47,634 nt of DNA from an uncultured Lachnospiraceae bacterium (GTDB lineage Bacteria; Bacillota; Clostridia; Lachnospirales; Lachnospiraceae), in the NCBI GenBank assembly GCA_910589635.1, contig CAJUTD010000006.1, forward strand, positions 25,620 through 73,253, given 5' to 3'. The position numbers were made by a program, and so were the translations under genes. The notes beneath the pieces were generated by a model. The model searched no databases. It saw nothing but the letters and a program-made list of their open reading frames with translations, and was not told the origin of the DNA. Of the stretch, positions 32,354 through 42,015 are shown in pieces (within the stretch, counting starts at the first letter, position 1; every line of letters starts with the position of its first letter).

Positions 32354-33682
32354 CTATTTTTCCATGTTAGCAAACTTCGTGTACTGTGGCAGCCACACCA
32401 GATTGACAGTGCCGATGGGACCGTTCCTCTGCTTGGCAATGATGATCTCTGCAATGTTTTTATTTTCTGTGTCTTTGTTGTAATAATCATCACGGTAGAT
32501 GAACATCACCACGTCGGCGTCCTGCTCAATCGCCCCGGATTCACGCAGGTCTGAGAGCATTGGCCGATGATCCGGCCTCTGTTCGACCTGACGGCTCAAC
32601 TGAGACAAGGCAATCACAGGAACATTCAATTCCCTGGCAAGCCCCTTGAGTGAGCGGGAAATGTCAGAGATTTCCTGCTGCCGCGAATCCGACCTGCCAG
32701 AGCCGGACATCAACTGTAAGTAGTCAATGATAACCAGCTTCAAATCCTGCTCCAATTTATATTTGCGGCACTTCGAGCGCAGCTCCGATATGGAAATACC
32801 CGGCGTATCGTCTATGATTAACTTGGACTTGCCAATCGTGCCCGCCCCTTCAATCAATTTCTCCCAATCGGAGTCCGCCAGATTTCCTGAACGCAGAAGC
32901 TGGGCATCCACCCGTGCTTCCAGGGCAAACAGACGGTTGACAAGCTGTTCTTTTGACATCTCCAAACTAAAGATTGCCGTGGCAAGATTGCTGTGAAAAG
33001 CTACATACTGTGCAATGTTGAGCACAAACGCCGTCTTTCCCATAGAGGGTCGCGCCGCCACCAGCACAAGGTCCGAAGGCTGAAGTCCTGACATGCGATA
33101 ATCAAGATCCACAAATCCGGTGGCAATACCGGTGACATTTCCCTTTTGTTTGGACGCCATCTCTATTTTCTCAAGAGCTTGTATGACAATCTGCTTGATG
33201 GGCACAAAATCCTCGCCGCCCCTGTTCTGGAGCAAGTTGAAAATCTGCTTCTCCGTCTCCGCCATAATATCTTCTACACTGTCTCTGTCAAGATAACACT
33301 GATTGGCAATTTCCTCGTTGACCTTTATCAGTCTGCGCAGCATGGCTTTCTCCCTGACAATATTGGCATAGTATTTGATATTCGCGGACGTTGGCACCGA
33401 CGTAACCAGCTCCCCCACAAATTCCATACTGCTCAGTTCCGCGGGAACATCCTTCTCCCGAAGACGGTTTTGCAAGGTAACTACGTCTACCGGCTGTTCT
33501 TCATTGAAGAGCTCTACCATCGCCTCAAATAATACGCCATATTGCTGATGGTAAAAATCCTCCCGGTGCAGTGTTTCCGAAGCCACAATGATTGCTTCCC
33601 TGTCCATAATCATAGAACCGATTACAGACTGCTCCGCTTCGAGATTGTTAGGCATAATCCGTTTAATCAGGGCTTCCTCCAT
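32354..33682 (-). CDS. dnaB: Replicative DNA helicase
   Basis: DnaB is the hexameric helicase that unwinds DNA at the replication fork. The 442-residue protein has the N-terminal helical domain ('PNNLEAEQSVIGSMIMD'), linker, and RecA-like domain with Walker A 'ARPSMGKTAFVLN', Walker B 'LVIIDYLQLM' and the Arg finger region 'SDLRESGAIEQDADVVMFIYRD'. All are intact, and length is normal. It follows rplI by nine bases, the classic gdpP-rplI-dnaB order of Firmicutes. Confidence 0.98.
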   Translation of the reverse strand: MEEALIKRIMPNNLEAEQSVIGSMIMDREAIIVASETLHREDFYHQQYGVLFEAMVELFNEEQPVDVVTLQNRLREKDVPAELSSMEFVGELVTSVPTSANIKYYANIVREKAMLRRLIKVNEEIANQCYLDRDSVEDIMAETEKQIFNLLQNRGGEDFVPIKQIVIQALEKIEMASKQKGNVTGIATGFVDLDYRMSGLQPSDLVLVAARPSMGKTAFVLNIAQYVAFHSNLATAIFSLEMSKEQLVNRLFALEARVDAQLLRSGNLADSDWEKLIEGAGTIGKSKLIIDDTPGISISELRSKCRKYKLEQDLKLVIIDYLQLMSGSGRSDSRQQEISDISRSLKGLARELNVPVIALSQLSRQVEQRPDHRPMLSDLRESGAIEQDADVVMFIYRDDYYNKDTENKNIAEIIIAKQRNGPIGTVNLVWLPQYTKFANMEK

Positions 33683-33691
33683 ACGCGCCTC

Positions 33692-34141
33692 CTACTCCTC
33701 TGCCACTTTGACCTTGAGCGTGCCCGTAACCTTGGGGTGAAACTTAATTTTGATTTCATGTACGCCAAGTGTTTTCAGGCCGCCGTCGGGCAACTGCATC
33801 TTCTTCTTGTCAAGTTCCAGCTCAAGCTGCGCTTTTGCGGCTGCGGAAATTTCCTTTGCGGAAATAGAACCGAACGTCTTGCCACCCTCTCCAGTCTTTA
33901 ACGTTACTGTCACTTGTTTATCACTAATCTCCTCTGCCAGCGCTTTTGCCTTGTCAAGATTTTCCTGCGCCACCTTTTGCGCATGCTGGTTTTGTAATTT
34001 TAAGTCGTTCATATTCTTATTATTGGCTTCCACTCCCAGTTTTTTTGGCAAAAGCATATTCCTTGCGTAGCCGTCACTGACATTTACGACATCTCCCTTT
34101 TTTCCTAAAGATTTCACATCTTCCAACAAAATTACTTTCAT
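33692..34141 (-). CDS. rplI: Ribosomal protein bL9
   Basis: bL9 binds 23S rRNA and helps keep translational fidelity. The 149-residue protein has the N-terminal signature MKVILLEDVKSLGKKGDVVNVSDGYARNMLLPKKLG, a long connecting helix, and the C-terminal domain ending 'GVHEIKIKFHPKVTGTLKVKV'. The start overlaps the gdpP stop by four bases (ATGA). Standard length and sequence. Confidence 0.98.
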   Translation of the reverse strand: MKVILLEDVKSLGKKGDVVNVSDGYARNMLLPKKLGVEANNKNMNDLKLQNQHAQKVAQENLDKAKALAEEISDKQVTVTLKTGEGGKTFGSISAKEISAAAKAQLELELDKKKMQLPDGGLKTLGVHEIKIKFHPKVTGTLKVKVAEE

Positions 34142-36213
34142 ACTTCTAAATCTCCTTCCTCGATCATCTGATCCAATGTCTCCTCAATCTTTCTCTTCGC
34201 CTCATATACCGTACAGTCCACAAGCTGGGCTCCCGCCACATTCAAATGGCCTCCGCCGCCCATTCGCTCCATAATCAACTGCACGTTAATTTCATCAATC
34301 GAGCGTGAACTGATATATATTTTTTCATTGTACTCCGTGAGCACAAACGAAGCCTTAATTCCTACAATATTCAATAACTCATTTGCTGCCTGCGCGCCGG
34401 CGATTGTCGGGCTCTCCACACGTGGGTCTGCTGGACAGATAGAAATGGCAAACGCACCTTGATACACTTCTGCATGGCGCACCGCCTCCGCGCGCGCCTT
34501 GTACGCCGCCATATCGTCGCGTAAAAGCTTGCGCACCCTCGTAACCTCCGCACCACAGCGCCTTAAATATGCCGCGGCTTCAAACGTACGCACGCCTGTC
34601 TTTGTCATAAAATTGTTCGTGTCAATCAAGATACCGGCGTAAATGCTGTCCGCCTCGTTTGGCCTGAGATGAATATTCTCATTAAAATATTGAAGCACTT
34701 CTGCTACCATTTCACAGGTGGAAGAGGCATACGCCTCGATATAAGAGAGTACAGCGTTCTCAATGACCTCGCTGCCCTGCCTGTGGTGGTCGAAGACCAC
34801 AATATTTTTAGACTGGCGCAGTATTTCCGGGCACTCCGTATAATTGGGGCGGTTCGTGTCTACCACGACAAGCACGCTGCTATCCTTTACCATCTCAATG
34901 GCTTTTTCGCTGCGGATAAACATGTCCTCCGGGTAGCCCTTCTCTTCCGTAAAACATTCCTTCATCGGGCGTAGGGACGAAGTGACGTCATTCAACACGA
35001 TATGCGCTTTCTTACCCATCACCTGTGCAGCGCAGTAAATTCCAATGGACGCACCAAACGCATCCATATCGCTGATGCTGTGCCCCATGATAAATACTTG
35101 CTCCCGACTGGCAAAAAGCTCCCGCAGCGCATGGGCCTTGACCCTCGCTTTCACCCTCGTCATCTTCTCCACCTGCCGCGACTTGCCGCCGAAATAGGAA
35201 ATCTTCTCGCCCTCTTTGACAACCACCTGGTCGCCGCCCCTGCCCAGCGCAAGATCAATCGCCATGCGGGAAAACTCATGCTTCTGGTTATAGTTGACAT
35301 TACTAATGCCGATACCTATAGATAACGTAACCGCCATTTCATTTCCCACTTTAATCGTCTTAACATTCTCCAGGATGCTGAACTTATCTTTTATCAAATC
35401 ATCTAAATATTTATGTTTAAACACCACAAAATACTTGTCTTTTTCAATTTTCTTTATAATACTGTCGCGCTCCGCAAAATACTTGCTGACCTTCCGGTCA
35501 ACCAACGCCACCAGCAAGGATCGTTTGACCTCCTCGATGCTCTCTAATGCCTCCTCATAATTGTCAATATAGACAAGCGCGGACACAAGCTGCTGCTCTC
35601 GGTTTTCCTGAATGTGGCGTTGCAGCTCTGTCTCATCGAACAGATACAGAGAGGTCAGGTACTGATCCTTCACCTCAATCACATCGTCAACGGTTGTCTC
35701 TCCCTCGCCAGCCTCCGCCGCATCCTCCTCGTGGAAGTAAAGCCTGCTGACGCTCGCCCGATAAATTCTGTCCTTCCACTCTATACGAATATCCCGCTCC
35801 TTTTCCTCCTTCTCCAAAAGCTCCCTGGTAATCGCTGGAAAAATACTGGTAATGGACTTATGGTAATTCCTCTCTTTCTCCGTAACCTCTGCAAATGCTT
35901 CGTTCATCCACAAAATCTTGCTGTTATTTTCCAAAAGCGCATAGGGAATCTCAAACTCGTTGAGAAGTTTCTTCTGCACAGTCCCATACTGCGTCGCAAA
36001 ATCTATTACTTCCTTACGCACCAGCGAACTGTATACAAGATAAAGAGCCAGCGTGACTACAAAGTAAACCGCTGAGAATACCGACACACAAATGCCCGCC
36101 CTTTTATCAAAATAATATAAGGGTATATTCATCAACACAACGAGAACTGTCAGCATCAACGGCCAACACATATAATTTTTTAATGGTTTTTTGGATGTTT
36201 TCATAGTTTTCAT
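34138..36213 (-). CDS. gdpP: c-di-AMP phosphodiesterase GdpP
   Basis: The 691-residue protein degrades cyclic di-AMP to pApA. It has two N-terminal membrane helices (about 15-65), a degenerate PAS region, a modified GGDEF domain (about 175-300) without a GGDEF active site, and the DHH/DHHA1 phosphodiesterase (about 335-690). In the latter 'GHSISDMDAFG', 'VVDTNRP', 'FDHHRQG' and 'ILIDTNNF' are the metal ligands and 'GGGGHLNVAGAQ' is the DHHA1 loop. The ATG at 36213 follows AAAGGTGG; a GTG four codons upstream lies inside that site. It starts one base after the preceding gene's stop, so it is translationally coupled to the exosortase-region operon. Confidence 0.97.
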   Translation of the reverse strand: MKTMKTSKKPLKNYMCWPLMLTVLVVLMNIPLYYFDKRAGICVSVFSAVYFVVTLALYLVYSSLVRKEVIDFATQYGTVQKKLLNEFEIPYALLENNSKILWMNEAFAEVTEKERNYHKSITSIFPAITRELLEKEEKERDIRIEWKDRIYRASVSRLYFHEEDAAEAGEGETTVDDVIEVKDQYLTSLYLFDETELQRHIQENREQQLVSALVYIDNYEEALESIEEVKRSLLVALVDRKVSKYFAERDSIIKKIEKDKYFVVFKHKYLDDLIKDKFSILENVKTIKVGNEMAVTLSIGIGISNVNYNQKHEFSRMAIDLALGRGGDQVVVKEGEKISYFGGKSRQVEKMTRVKARVKAHALRELFASREQVFIMGHSISDMDAFGASIGIYCAAQVMGKKAHIVLNDVTSSLRPMKECFTEEKGYPEDMFIRSEKAIEMVKDSSVLVVVDTNRPNYTECPEILRQSKNIVVFDHHRQGSEVIENAVLSYIEAYASSTCEMVAEVLQYFNENIHLRPNEADSIYAGILIDTNNFMTKTGVRTFEAAAYLRRCGAEVTRVRKLLRDDMAAYKARAEAVRHAEVYQGAFAISICPADPRVESPTIAGAQAANELLNIVGIKASFVLTEYNEKIYISSRSIDEINVQLIMERMGGGGHLNVAGAQLVDCTVYEAKRKIEETLDQMIEEGDLEV

Positions 36214-36214
36214 A

Positions 36215-38401
36215 TTATTCCCCACCTTTGGCTGTCTGCCGTTTCGCTAAATACTTCTGTACAATATAGTATGACTGCTTTAACCGCTCCCGATATGTAG
36301 GAAGCTCCCATTCTTCCCAGGAATAAGCCCCGCTCACACCGTCAATTGCGAATGTTATGCCGCTGATTGGTTCAAATGTAATCTCATCATGCGCATACAA
36401 ATCGGCAATGCGCATTTTACGGTTCGGTGCAGGGATATTTAAAAGCAGCCACGGCAGGCGGATTTCCGTAACGTCCCCTTTGGTACAGAAATCTGCACGG
36501 GAGTTATACTTGTCACTTTGCGGATCTGCATTTCCATAGCGCAGCTTTCCGGTCTCAATCTGCTCTGTCTCTACCAACGTTCCGTCTGTCAGCAAAACCG
36601 GACGGTTAAGCATTAAATTGATCGGCTCAAAGCGACTGCCGTTTTTATCTGCATAGCCTTCTTGAACTTCCAACACTTTGCTGGAAGAATACGTGCCGGT
36701 TGTATACAGCCAATAATTCACATCATAATATGGGTCTACCAGGATGCGACTGTTCTTCTTGCCATTTAACTCCACAGAAAAATCTGCGCCGCCATATTCG
36801 GAATTCCCCTGTTCCGGGATAGTATCAAGCGTAATGCGCCCCTGCTTGTCTCCTCCTTTGAGCAGCAGATACACATAAGCCTCATCGCTCTTTACATACA
36901 GCTCCTTCTCGCCGCTTTTTACGAGCGGATTCATGTTATCCCATTCCCCCGCATCACCGTCTACCGTACAGACGGCTTCCTCCCCGGGATCAAAAGACAA
37001 CAGGCCGAAAAACTGCTCGCTGGTCTGGACGTCGCACCAATAGGCGCGTGATTCTGCATCTGTATAATCCATGGTATTCCATGTCCGCTTAAACCATTCA
37101 TCCTGCCAGATAAACATACAGGCTCCGGCGCAGCCGGTATCTGAAATATCTCCCAGCATAGACACCAGCGCCTCTCCCTGCTCTTCTTCCGTCAAGCCTC
37201 CCTGGTTAAATCCCGCCTCACGCGCCAAATGCGTGATTCCGCGGCCAGTAGGCACGCCAAACTCAGAAATCACAACAGGCATTGTATGGTAATCCACAAG
37301 CTTATTTAGATAACTCTTATAAGAATTAGGCGGGTCGTCCTCCAAAAGCTCCGGCGCATAACGCATCATCTCAGGATAATAGGGGTACACATGGTAGGAC
37401 GCAAACAGTCCTGCCTGAAATGATGGTTTGGCCTTCACATGCTCCGCATCCACAGATACCGCGTCTTCCATCTCGGGATTCGGCTCACCCGGGTGCGCTA
37501 AGGGGTCTGTCGTCACCCAGTTCGCGAATGCAGTCGGATGCTGCATCTTATATTGCTCCGTCTCATGGGAAATGCACGCGTCCAGCCCTGCTGCCAGAAA
37601 TACCTCGAAAGGCGTCGCATTCTCCACATACAGGTATTCACCGTCAAACTCTGTCTTATCGGGATGCTCTTCATTTGTGTTGATCACAAAATCCGGCTGC
37701 CATTCAATGCCGAGAATCCATCCCATCAAATACTGTGAAACATCGTCATCATATACACCATATGCGTTGCCGGCAACTTGTTCAATCGTGGTATTTCCAT
37801 GAACAACATCAACAATCGTTTGGCACATCGCCAGCCAGTCGTTATAAATCTTACCATCCTGCGCATAAGCGTCCGCAAGCTCGCCGACATCCTGCTCATT
37901 ATTATATACACCCTGTATGAAATAGAGCGGCTCCCTGGCAGCCGCATTATACTCTGCTAAGGCTTCGTAAAATTCTGGCATGAGAATCGTATATACACGT
38001 ATCACATCTGCATGCATCTCCTGAATCTGCTCAAACCACCGTAGATACTCTTCTTTCGTTATGCCAAACTCCCCCGGAAAGCAGCCCGGCTTGCCCGCCC
38101 CGACATTAACACCAATTGGCATTATATCCTGCCAGCCTGCATTTCCAGCGTAGGCTTGCAGTTTCTTTCCGTTTGCCTGAAATGAAAAACGAATCCCATC
38201 CTCTGTATACGCTGGCAGAGACGGCGTTTCTATCAAGTTTTCCTCTTCTTGTTCACCGCTTTCTTCGTCCGCCTTCGTCAATCCGCCTACTCCGGGCAGT
38301 TTATCCTCACCCGGATATTTCGCGCGGGTACATCCGGCAGACAGAGACAATGCCATCAATATTGCCAGAGTCAGCATCGCCTTACTCTTCCATCTCCTCA
38401 T
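36215..38401 (-). CDS. Lipoprotein with a clan-A glycoside hydrolase-like domain and a CBM9-like end
   Basis: The 728-residue exported lipoprotein has a signal with lipobox LSAGC near residue 23. Residues about 65-470 look like a TIM barrel: 'IGVNVG.GKPG.FPGEFGI', 'WILGIEWQPD' (Glu before Trp, likely acid/base) and 'VVISEFGVPTGRG' (likely nucleophile). The C-terminal part starts 'CTVDGDAGEWDN', similar to the modules in the large surface protein at 44559, and resembles CBM9/DOMON-like sugar-binding domains. It probably trims or binds the polymer made by this locus. Start 38401 is preferred over 38419, which has no ribosome site. Confidence 0.75.
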   Translation of the reverse strand: MRRWKSKAMLTLAILMALSLSAGCTRAKYPGEDKLPGVGGLTKADEESGEQEEENLIETPSLPAYTEDGIRFSFQANGKKLQAYAGNAGWQDIMPIGVNVGAGKPGCFPGEFGITKEEYLRWFEQIQEMHADVIRVYTILMPEFYEALAEYNAAAREPLYFIQGVYNNEQDVGELADAYAQDGKIYNDWLAMCQTIVDVVHGNTTIEQVAGNAYGVYDDDVSQYLMGWILGIEWQPDFVINTNEEHPDKTEFDGEYLYVENATPFEVFLAAGLDACISHETEQYKMQHPTAFANWVTTDPLAHPGEPNPEMEDAVSVDAEHVKAKPSFQAGLFASYHVYPYYPEMMRYAPELLEDDPPNSYKSYLNKLVDYHTMPVVISEFGVPTGRGITHLAREAGFNQGGLTEEEQGEALVSMLGDISDTGCAGACMFIWQDEWFKRTWNTMDYTDAESRAYWCDVQTSEQFFGLLSFDPGEEAVCTVDGDAGEWDNMNPLVKSGEKELYVKSDEAYVYLLLKGGDKQGRITLDTIPEQGNSEYGGADFSVELNGKKNSRILVDPYYDVNYWLYTTGTYSSSKVLEVQEGYADKNGSRFEPINLMLNRPVLLTDGTLVETEQIETGKLRYGNADPQSDKYNSRADFCTKGDVTEIRLPWLLLNIPAPNRKMRIADLYAHDEITFEPISGITFAIDGVSGAYSWEEWELPTYRERLKQSYYIVQKYLAKRQTAKGGE

Positions 38402-38455
38402 TCCTCTTAATCCTTTCATCGAAACGGCAGTTTCACGCTTTCACCAAAGCAGCCA

Positions 38456-38938
38456 TCACCACTGCCCGCCATTTTCCTCGACAATCTGATCTACCACATA
38501 ATTGACGATACCAGAGATCTGCTGCGACTGGACTTTGCCAACACGTTCGATAAACTCCTCTTCATTGCGATGACTGACAATGTAACTCCTCGTCGGCGTC
38601 TCGCTCCCTTCCAGGGAAACTAATTCTCCGCCGTTATCCCGCAGCAGTCCCTGCAATTCATCATTGAAATGGTCTGTCACATTCTCAATCGTCGGATTAA
38701 TGGCGTCAAATGGTTCAATTGTATTTAAAACCTGATTTTGGTATTTGTCCAGATAATTTTCAATCAAATCTTCAAAAGTACGGAACTCTACAAACGCATC
38801 GCCTGAGACAATGATGGTGATAACGAACTCCCAGGTATGCGGGTGCGTCTGCCCCTGCTTGCCATTGATGATAATATAATGGTTCATATTCAGATATGAT
38901 TTTAAACGGTATTCCCGGTATAATTTCTTTTCCCGCAT
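38456..38938 (-). CDS. PTPS-like (QueD fold) protein, second copy in the XrtG locus
   Basis: The 160-residue protein resembles 6-pyruvoyl-tetrahydropterin synthase/QueD by its first half: 'YLNMNHYIIINGKQGQTHPHTWEFVITI' keeps the zinc histidines (one plus H-P-H), and 'FRTFEDLIENYLDKYQNQVLNTIEPFDAINPTIENVTDHF' matches the family middle. The catalytic Cys of QueD is absent between the His motifs, so pterin synthase activity is unlikely. Proteins of this type (PTPS-related, TIGR03112 as I recall) mark XrtG loci. It starts inside the end of the preceding gene; the ATG at 38938 is chosen over an in-frame TTG. Confidence 0.75.
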   Translation of the reverse strand: MREKKLYREYRLKSYLNMNHYIIINGKQGQTHPHTWEFVITIIVSGDAFVEFRTFEDLIENYLDKYQNQVLNTIEPFDAINPTIENVTDHFNDELQGLLRDNGGELVSLEGSETPTRSYIVSHRNEEEFIERVGKVQSQQISGIVNYVVDQIVEENGGQW

Positions 38939-39993
38939 TTCTCCTTCACCGCCTTCCAAAACTTCTCAAACTGCGACTTATAACTGTTCATGTTATCTGC
39001 GCAATACAAATCTCCCCATCCCCGCACGTCGTCCTCCTCCAGTGAATCAATAATATCCTCGCTGACTTCCTTTGGATAGCGGACAAAAATTAACACCAGA
39101 AACTGCTCATCCATAGCAAAACGCAGCACGCGGTTGTCAAGCCTGGCCTGCATGCGCTCCAAAAACTTCTCGCGTGCCTCGGGAGATTCCGCCTGGAACA
39201 CTGCGAAATGCAGCGGATATATATTCTTGTCGTCCAGCGTCTCCAAAAACTCATCCAGCATCACATTCTTAAACACATGCTTACTTGCACTGAATGCATA
39301 CTCCTTTTTCAGCCTGTCGTCCAAATGTTCAATCTGCTGATTCTGCCACACCACACGTTCTTCCTGCTTCTCAATAAAACGCTGCTGGCTGCGGATTTTC
39401 CTCGACATCACCATACTGAGTATTATCATCAACGCTAAAACAAGGGAGAGGATAATAATAATCGAATTCTTACATTCCAACAAAATATTATCTTCTAATA
39501 TTACCCTATCATACGTTAAAAGGCAAATGCGATACTGCTCCCCCTGCCAATCAAAAATCATGCCCGAGGCAATAAACCGATCGTCATTGAGATAGATAAT
39601 CCGGTGGTTTACCTCATTTACGCCCAGACTGTTCATAAAAGCCGACGCCGTCTCCGTTGCATAATAAGTTCCATCTGTAAATCCTTTGTAACGGTTCGTC
39701 TCCGTGACGCTCTTGACAAAAAGAATCGAATCCCCCTTGCTCAAAGTCCAATACCGGCTCGCCGTCGCGTCCAGCGTGCTTATAATCTCTGTAATGTCAT
39801 CTTCTGTCCCCTGGTCGTCCAGACGGTTAATCTGGTCCAGGATAATTTTCACATAACCATCCTGCTCAGAGCCGTAAACTTCTAAAAACCTCGTCTCATA
39901 ATTCTCAAGCTGGCAAAATATAAACACATCTGCTGCAATCGCAAAAAATACGACCGCTACCGTAATGATAAAATAATTAAATCTTTTCTTCAT
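38902..39993 (-). CDS. Two-helix membrane protein with a degenerate GGDEF-like end
   Basis: The 363-residue protein has a membrane helix (about 8-28), an outside region of about 140 residues, a second helix (about 177-198), a coiled-coil linker and a cytosolic end. The last 110 residues follow a nucleotide-cyclase-like order, with 'VLRFAMDEQFLVLIFV' in place of 'ARYGGDEFAILL', so AMDEQ replaces GGDEF and the active site is lost. A sensor or scaffold role is likely, possibly binding a partner or nucleotide. The ATG at 39993 is ten bases from AGGTGA; an ATG three codons earlier touches it. Confidence 0.65.
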   Translation of the reverse strand: MKKRFNYFIITVAVVFFAIAADVFIFCQLENYETRFLEVYGSEQDGYVKIILDQINRLDDQGTEDDITEIISTLDATASRYWTLSKGDSILFVKSVTETNRYKGFTDGTYYATETASAFMNSLGVNEVNHRIIYLNDDRFIASGMIFDWQGEQYRICLLTYDRVILEDNILLECKNSIIIILSLVLALMIILSMVMSRKIRSQQRFIEKQEERVVWQNQQIEHLDDRLKKEYAFSASKHVFKNVMLDEFLETLDDKNIYPLHFAVFQAESPEAREKFLERMQARLDNRVLRFAMDEQFLVLIFVRYPKEVSEDIIDSLEEDDVRGWGDLYCADNMNSYKSQFEKFWKAVKEKCGKRNYTGNTV

Positions 39994-40014
39994 AAACCTC
40001 ATTCACCTATTTAC

Positions 40015-41379
40015 TTATTCATAGTTTACTGCTTTGCGCGCTTTCTTCAATAAATTCATAGGTTTCCTGGCCTGTGCCATGAACTCTTTCCCAAAATCCC
40101 TGCGCTCGTCTGTCAGCGTGCGCGTCTTCCACGCGCTGTCTGTGTTAATGCTGTTAATCACGCCTGCAAAACGGATAAAAAATACCAACAGATTAAACAG
40201 CGGCAGCAACGGCACTATATACCAGTGCTTCCGGTAATACTTTCTCAAATCGGCAAACTCCCTCAAGCACCCAACCGTAGAAAAATAATACAGAAATCCG
40301 CTGGCAATATACATCAGAAAAATAATTCCCGTAGAAACCAAAATCACCTCCGGCGAATAATTCATGCACATCAGGCAGATTAAGGCCAGATACCAAATCA
40401 GCCGCGGAAAGGCAAACGTATGGTCATACATCAACGTCCGCACCATGACATTTGAAAACATTTTGCGCACTTTGAGATCCTTCTCCAAAAACTGGTGCGA
40501 CACCTCTAGGCTTCCTCTCTGCCAACGCTGCCGCTGAGTGTAGAGCTTGTTAATGCCCTCAATCGGATCCACACAGAAAATAGCATTTTCGCATATATGC
40601 ACCTTCGTGTGCTGTAGATAACGCATCTGAAATGTAATATTTGTATCTTCACAAATCGTGTCCGTATTGTAAAGCTGCGATTTTAACACCGCCGACTTGC
40701 GGAATGCAGAAAACGCACCGGACAAGGTATAAATGCTGTTGGTCTCGGACGCATAATTACGCCCTGCCAAAAACGCCTGCGCATATTCCATAAACTCCAT
40801 CTTGCGCAATAGCCTGGCAAATATCCCTTTGTACTCCTCAATCATATCCGGCATTGTAAGGATGGCGCCCGTCATACAGTCCACATCCTGGCATGATTCA
40901 AACTTGCGCACCATATTGGTGATCGCATGAGGTTCAAACTGCCCATCGCTGTCTACATGAATGATATACTTGCCATCAGCATTGAACAGTGCAAGATTCA
41001 GCGCACGGGATTTCCCCTGCTTGGCATTCAGCCACTGCATCAACAAATCCGGGTATAGCTCCTGGCAATCTGTATAGACACGGAAAGAATCGTCGCTGCC
41101 CTGGTTATTTACCAGGAAAATCCGCATCTTCTCATTAGGATAATCACTGTCATTGATAGATTGTATACACTCCTGCAAAGAGTCCTGCGAATTGTAAACC
41201 GGAATAATCAGCGTGACTTCCGGCCAAAACACAGGGTCTTCATATTTCGGCGGAAAAATCTTTTTCTTCACCAATATGAGGAAGCTGCCAATAGAGGGAA
41301 TAATCTCCATGACAAATGGAATGATGATCCACGCCGCCCAGAACAATATGGAGTTTAAAAAACTATTTATCACTGTCAT
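40015..41379 (-). CDS. XrtG-associated family 2 glycosyltransferase
   Basis: This 454-residue membrane enzyme has N-terminal helices (about 8-40), a GT2 domain (about 55-290) and three to four C-terminal helices. Motifs: 'LIIPVYNSQDSLQEC', 'HVDSDGQ' (DxD), 'CEDTN' (catalytic acid region) and 'QRQRW' (QxxRW), so it resembles processive synthases such as those of cellulose or hyaluronan. Matching proteins next to XrtG are known as TIGR03111, as I recall. The start at 41379 overlaps the xrtG gene by 17 bases. It probably polymerises a surface glycan. Confidence 0.9.
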   Translation of the reverse strand: MTVINSFLNSILFWAAWIIIPFVMEIIPSIGSFLILVKKKIFPPKYEDPVFWPEVTLIIPVYNSQDSLQECIQSINDSDYPNEKMRIFLVNNQGSDDSFRVYTDCQELYPDLLMQWLNAKQGKSRALNLALFNADGKYIIHVDSDGQFEPHAITNMVRKFESCQDVDCMTGAILTMPDMIEEYKGIFARLLRKMEFMEYAQAFLAGRNYASETNSIYTLSGAFSAFRKSAVLKSQLYNTDTICEDTNITFQMRYLQHTKVHICENAIFCVDPIEGINKLYTQRQRWQRGSLEVSHQFLEKDLKVRKMFSNVMVRTLMYDHTFAFPRLIWYLALICLMCMNYSPEVILVSTGIIFLMYIASGFLYYFSTVGCLREFADLRKYYRKHWYIVPLLPLFNLLVFFIRFAGVINSINTDSAWKTRTLTDERRDFGKEFMAQARKPMNLLKKARKAVNYE

Positions 41380-41962
41380 ACCGGAAACTTCCCACTTTCT
41401 GTTTAATAATCTGCGGTTTCGTAAATACATAGAAATAGATAAGCACAGACAGGCTGTAGAATACCAGCCGCCCCACAAAGGTATGCGCAATATAGTACAT
41501 ATCAATCCCGCAGAAATGTATCATCAGACAGATTACCGTGATCCTCAGTGCATTTGCCAGGACTATGGCCACCACGCCCAACACGCCCACATAGACCCTC
41601 TCATACACCGAGTAGACCCGGTAAAATAGCAGCAGGGAAAGATATGCGATAATCTCAATAATACCGGAACACTCAAAATCTATTTTCAAAGAAATTGCTC
41701 CCACCGTAGATTGGACAAAAATCACACCGTATTTGTAATGCGCGCTGTAAATTCCGGCAATCTTACCTGGCAGGCTTGCCAACAATGCTACAATCCGCGC
41801 CAGAGGCTCCATCAGAATGGGCTCCAGGAACACCAGCATCAAAATAAACGCACCCGCGCTTCCTATGATAAAATGCCAGAAATTCAATTTACTCTTGTGC
41901 AAGATGTGTAAGAGAAACAGCCATACCGCCATCAATACGATTCCCACTATGTATTTCACCAT
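41363..41962 (-). CDS. xrtG: Exosortase family protein XrtG
   Basis: The 199-residue polytopic membrane protein has the exosortase triad in order: Cys98 in 'DFECSGIIEI', Arg140 in 'LANALRITVI' and His160 in 'AHTFVGRLVFYS'. Exosortases and archaeosortases cut exported proteins near a C-terminal membrane helix and transfer them, probably to a lipid or glycan carrier. The short length and company of GT2, PTPS-related and PF10131 genes fit the Gram-positive XrtG type (TIGR03110, from memory). Its substrates are, to my knowledge, not established. The neighbouring gene at 44559 encodes a candidate. Confidence 0.88.
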   Translation of the reverse strand: MVKYIVGIVLMAVWLFLLHILHKSKLNFWHFIIGSAGAFILMLVFLEPILMEPLARIVALLASLPGKIAGIYSAHYKYGVIFVQSTVGAISLKIDFECSGIIEIIAYLSLLLFYRVYSVYERVYVGVLGVVAIVLANALRITVICLMIHFCGIDMYYIAHTFVGRLVFYSLSVLIYFYVFTKPQIIKQKVGSFRYDSDK

Positions 41963-42015
41963 TTCTAAATCACTCCATTTCCTTCCCAGGCTCCAGACCT
42001 CCTATCAGGATTCTA

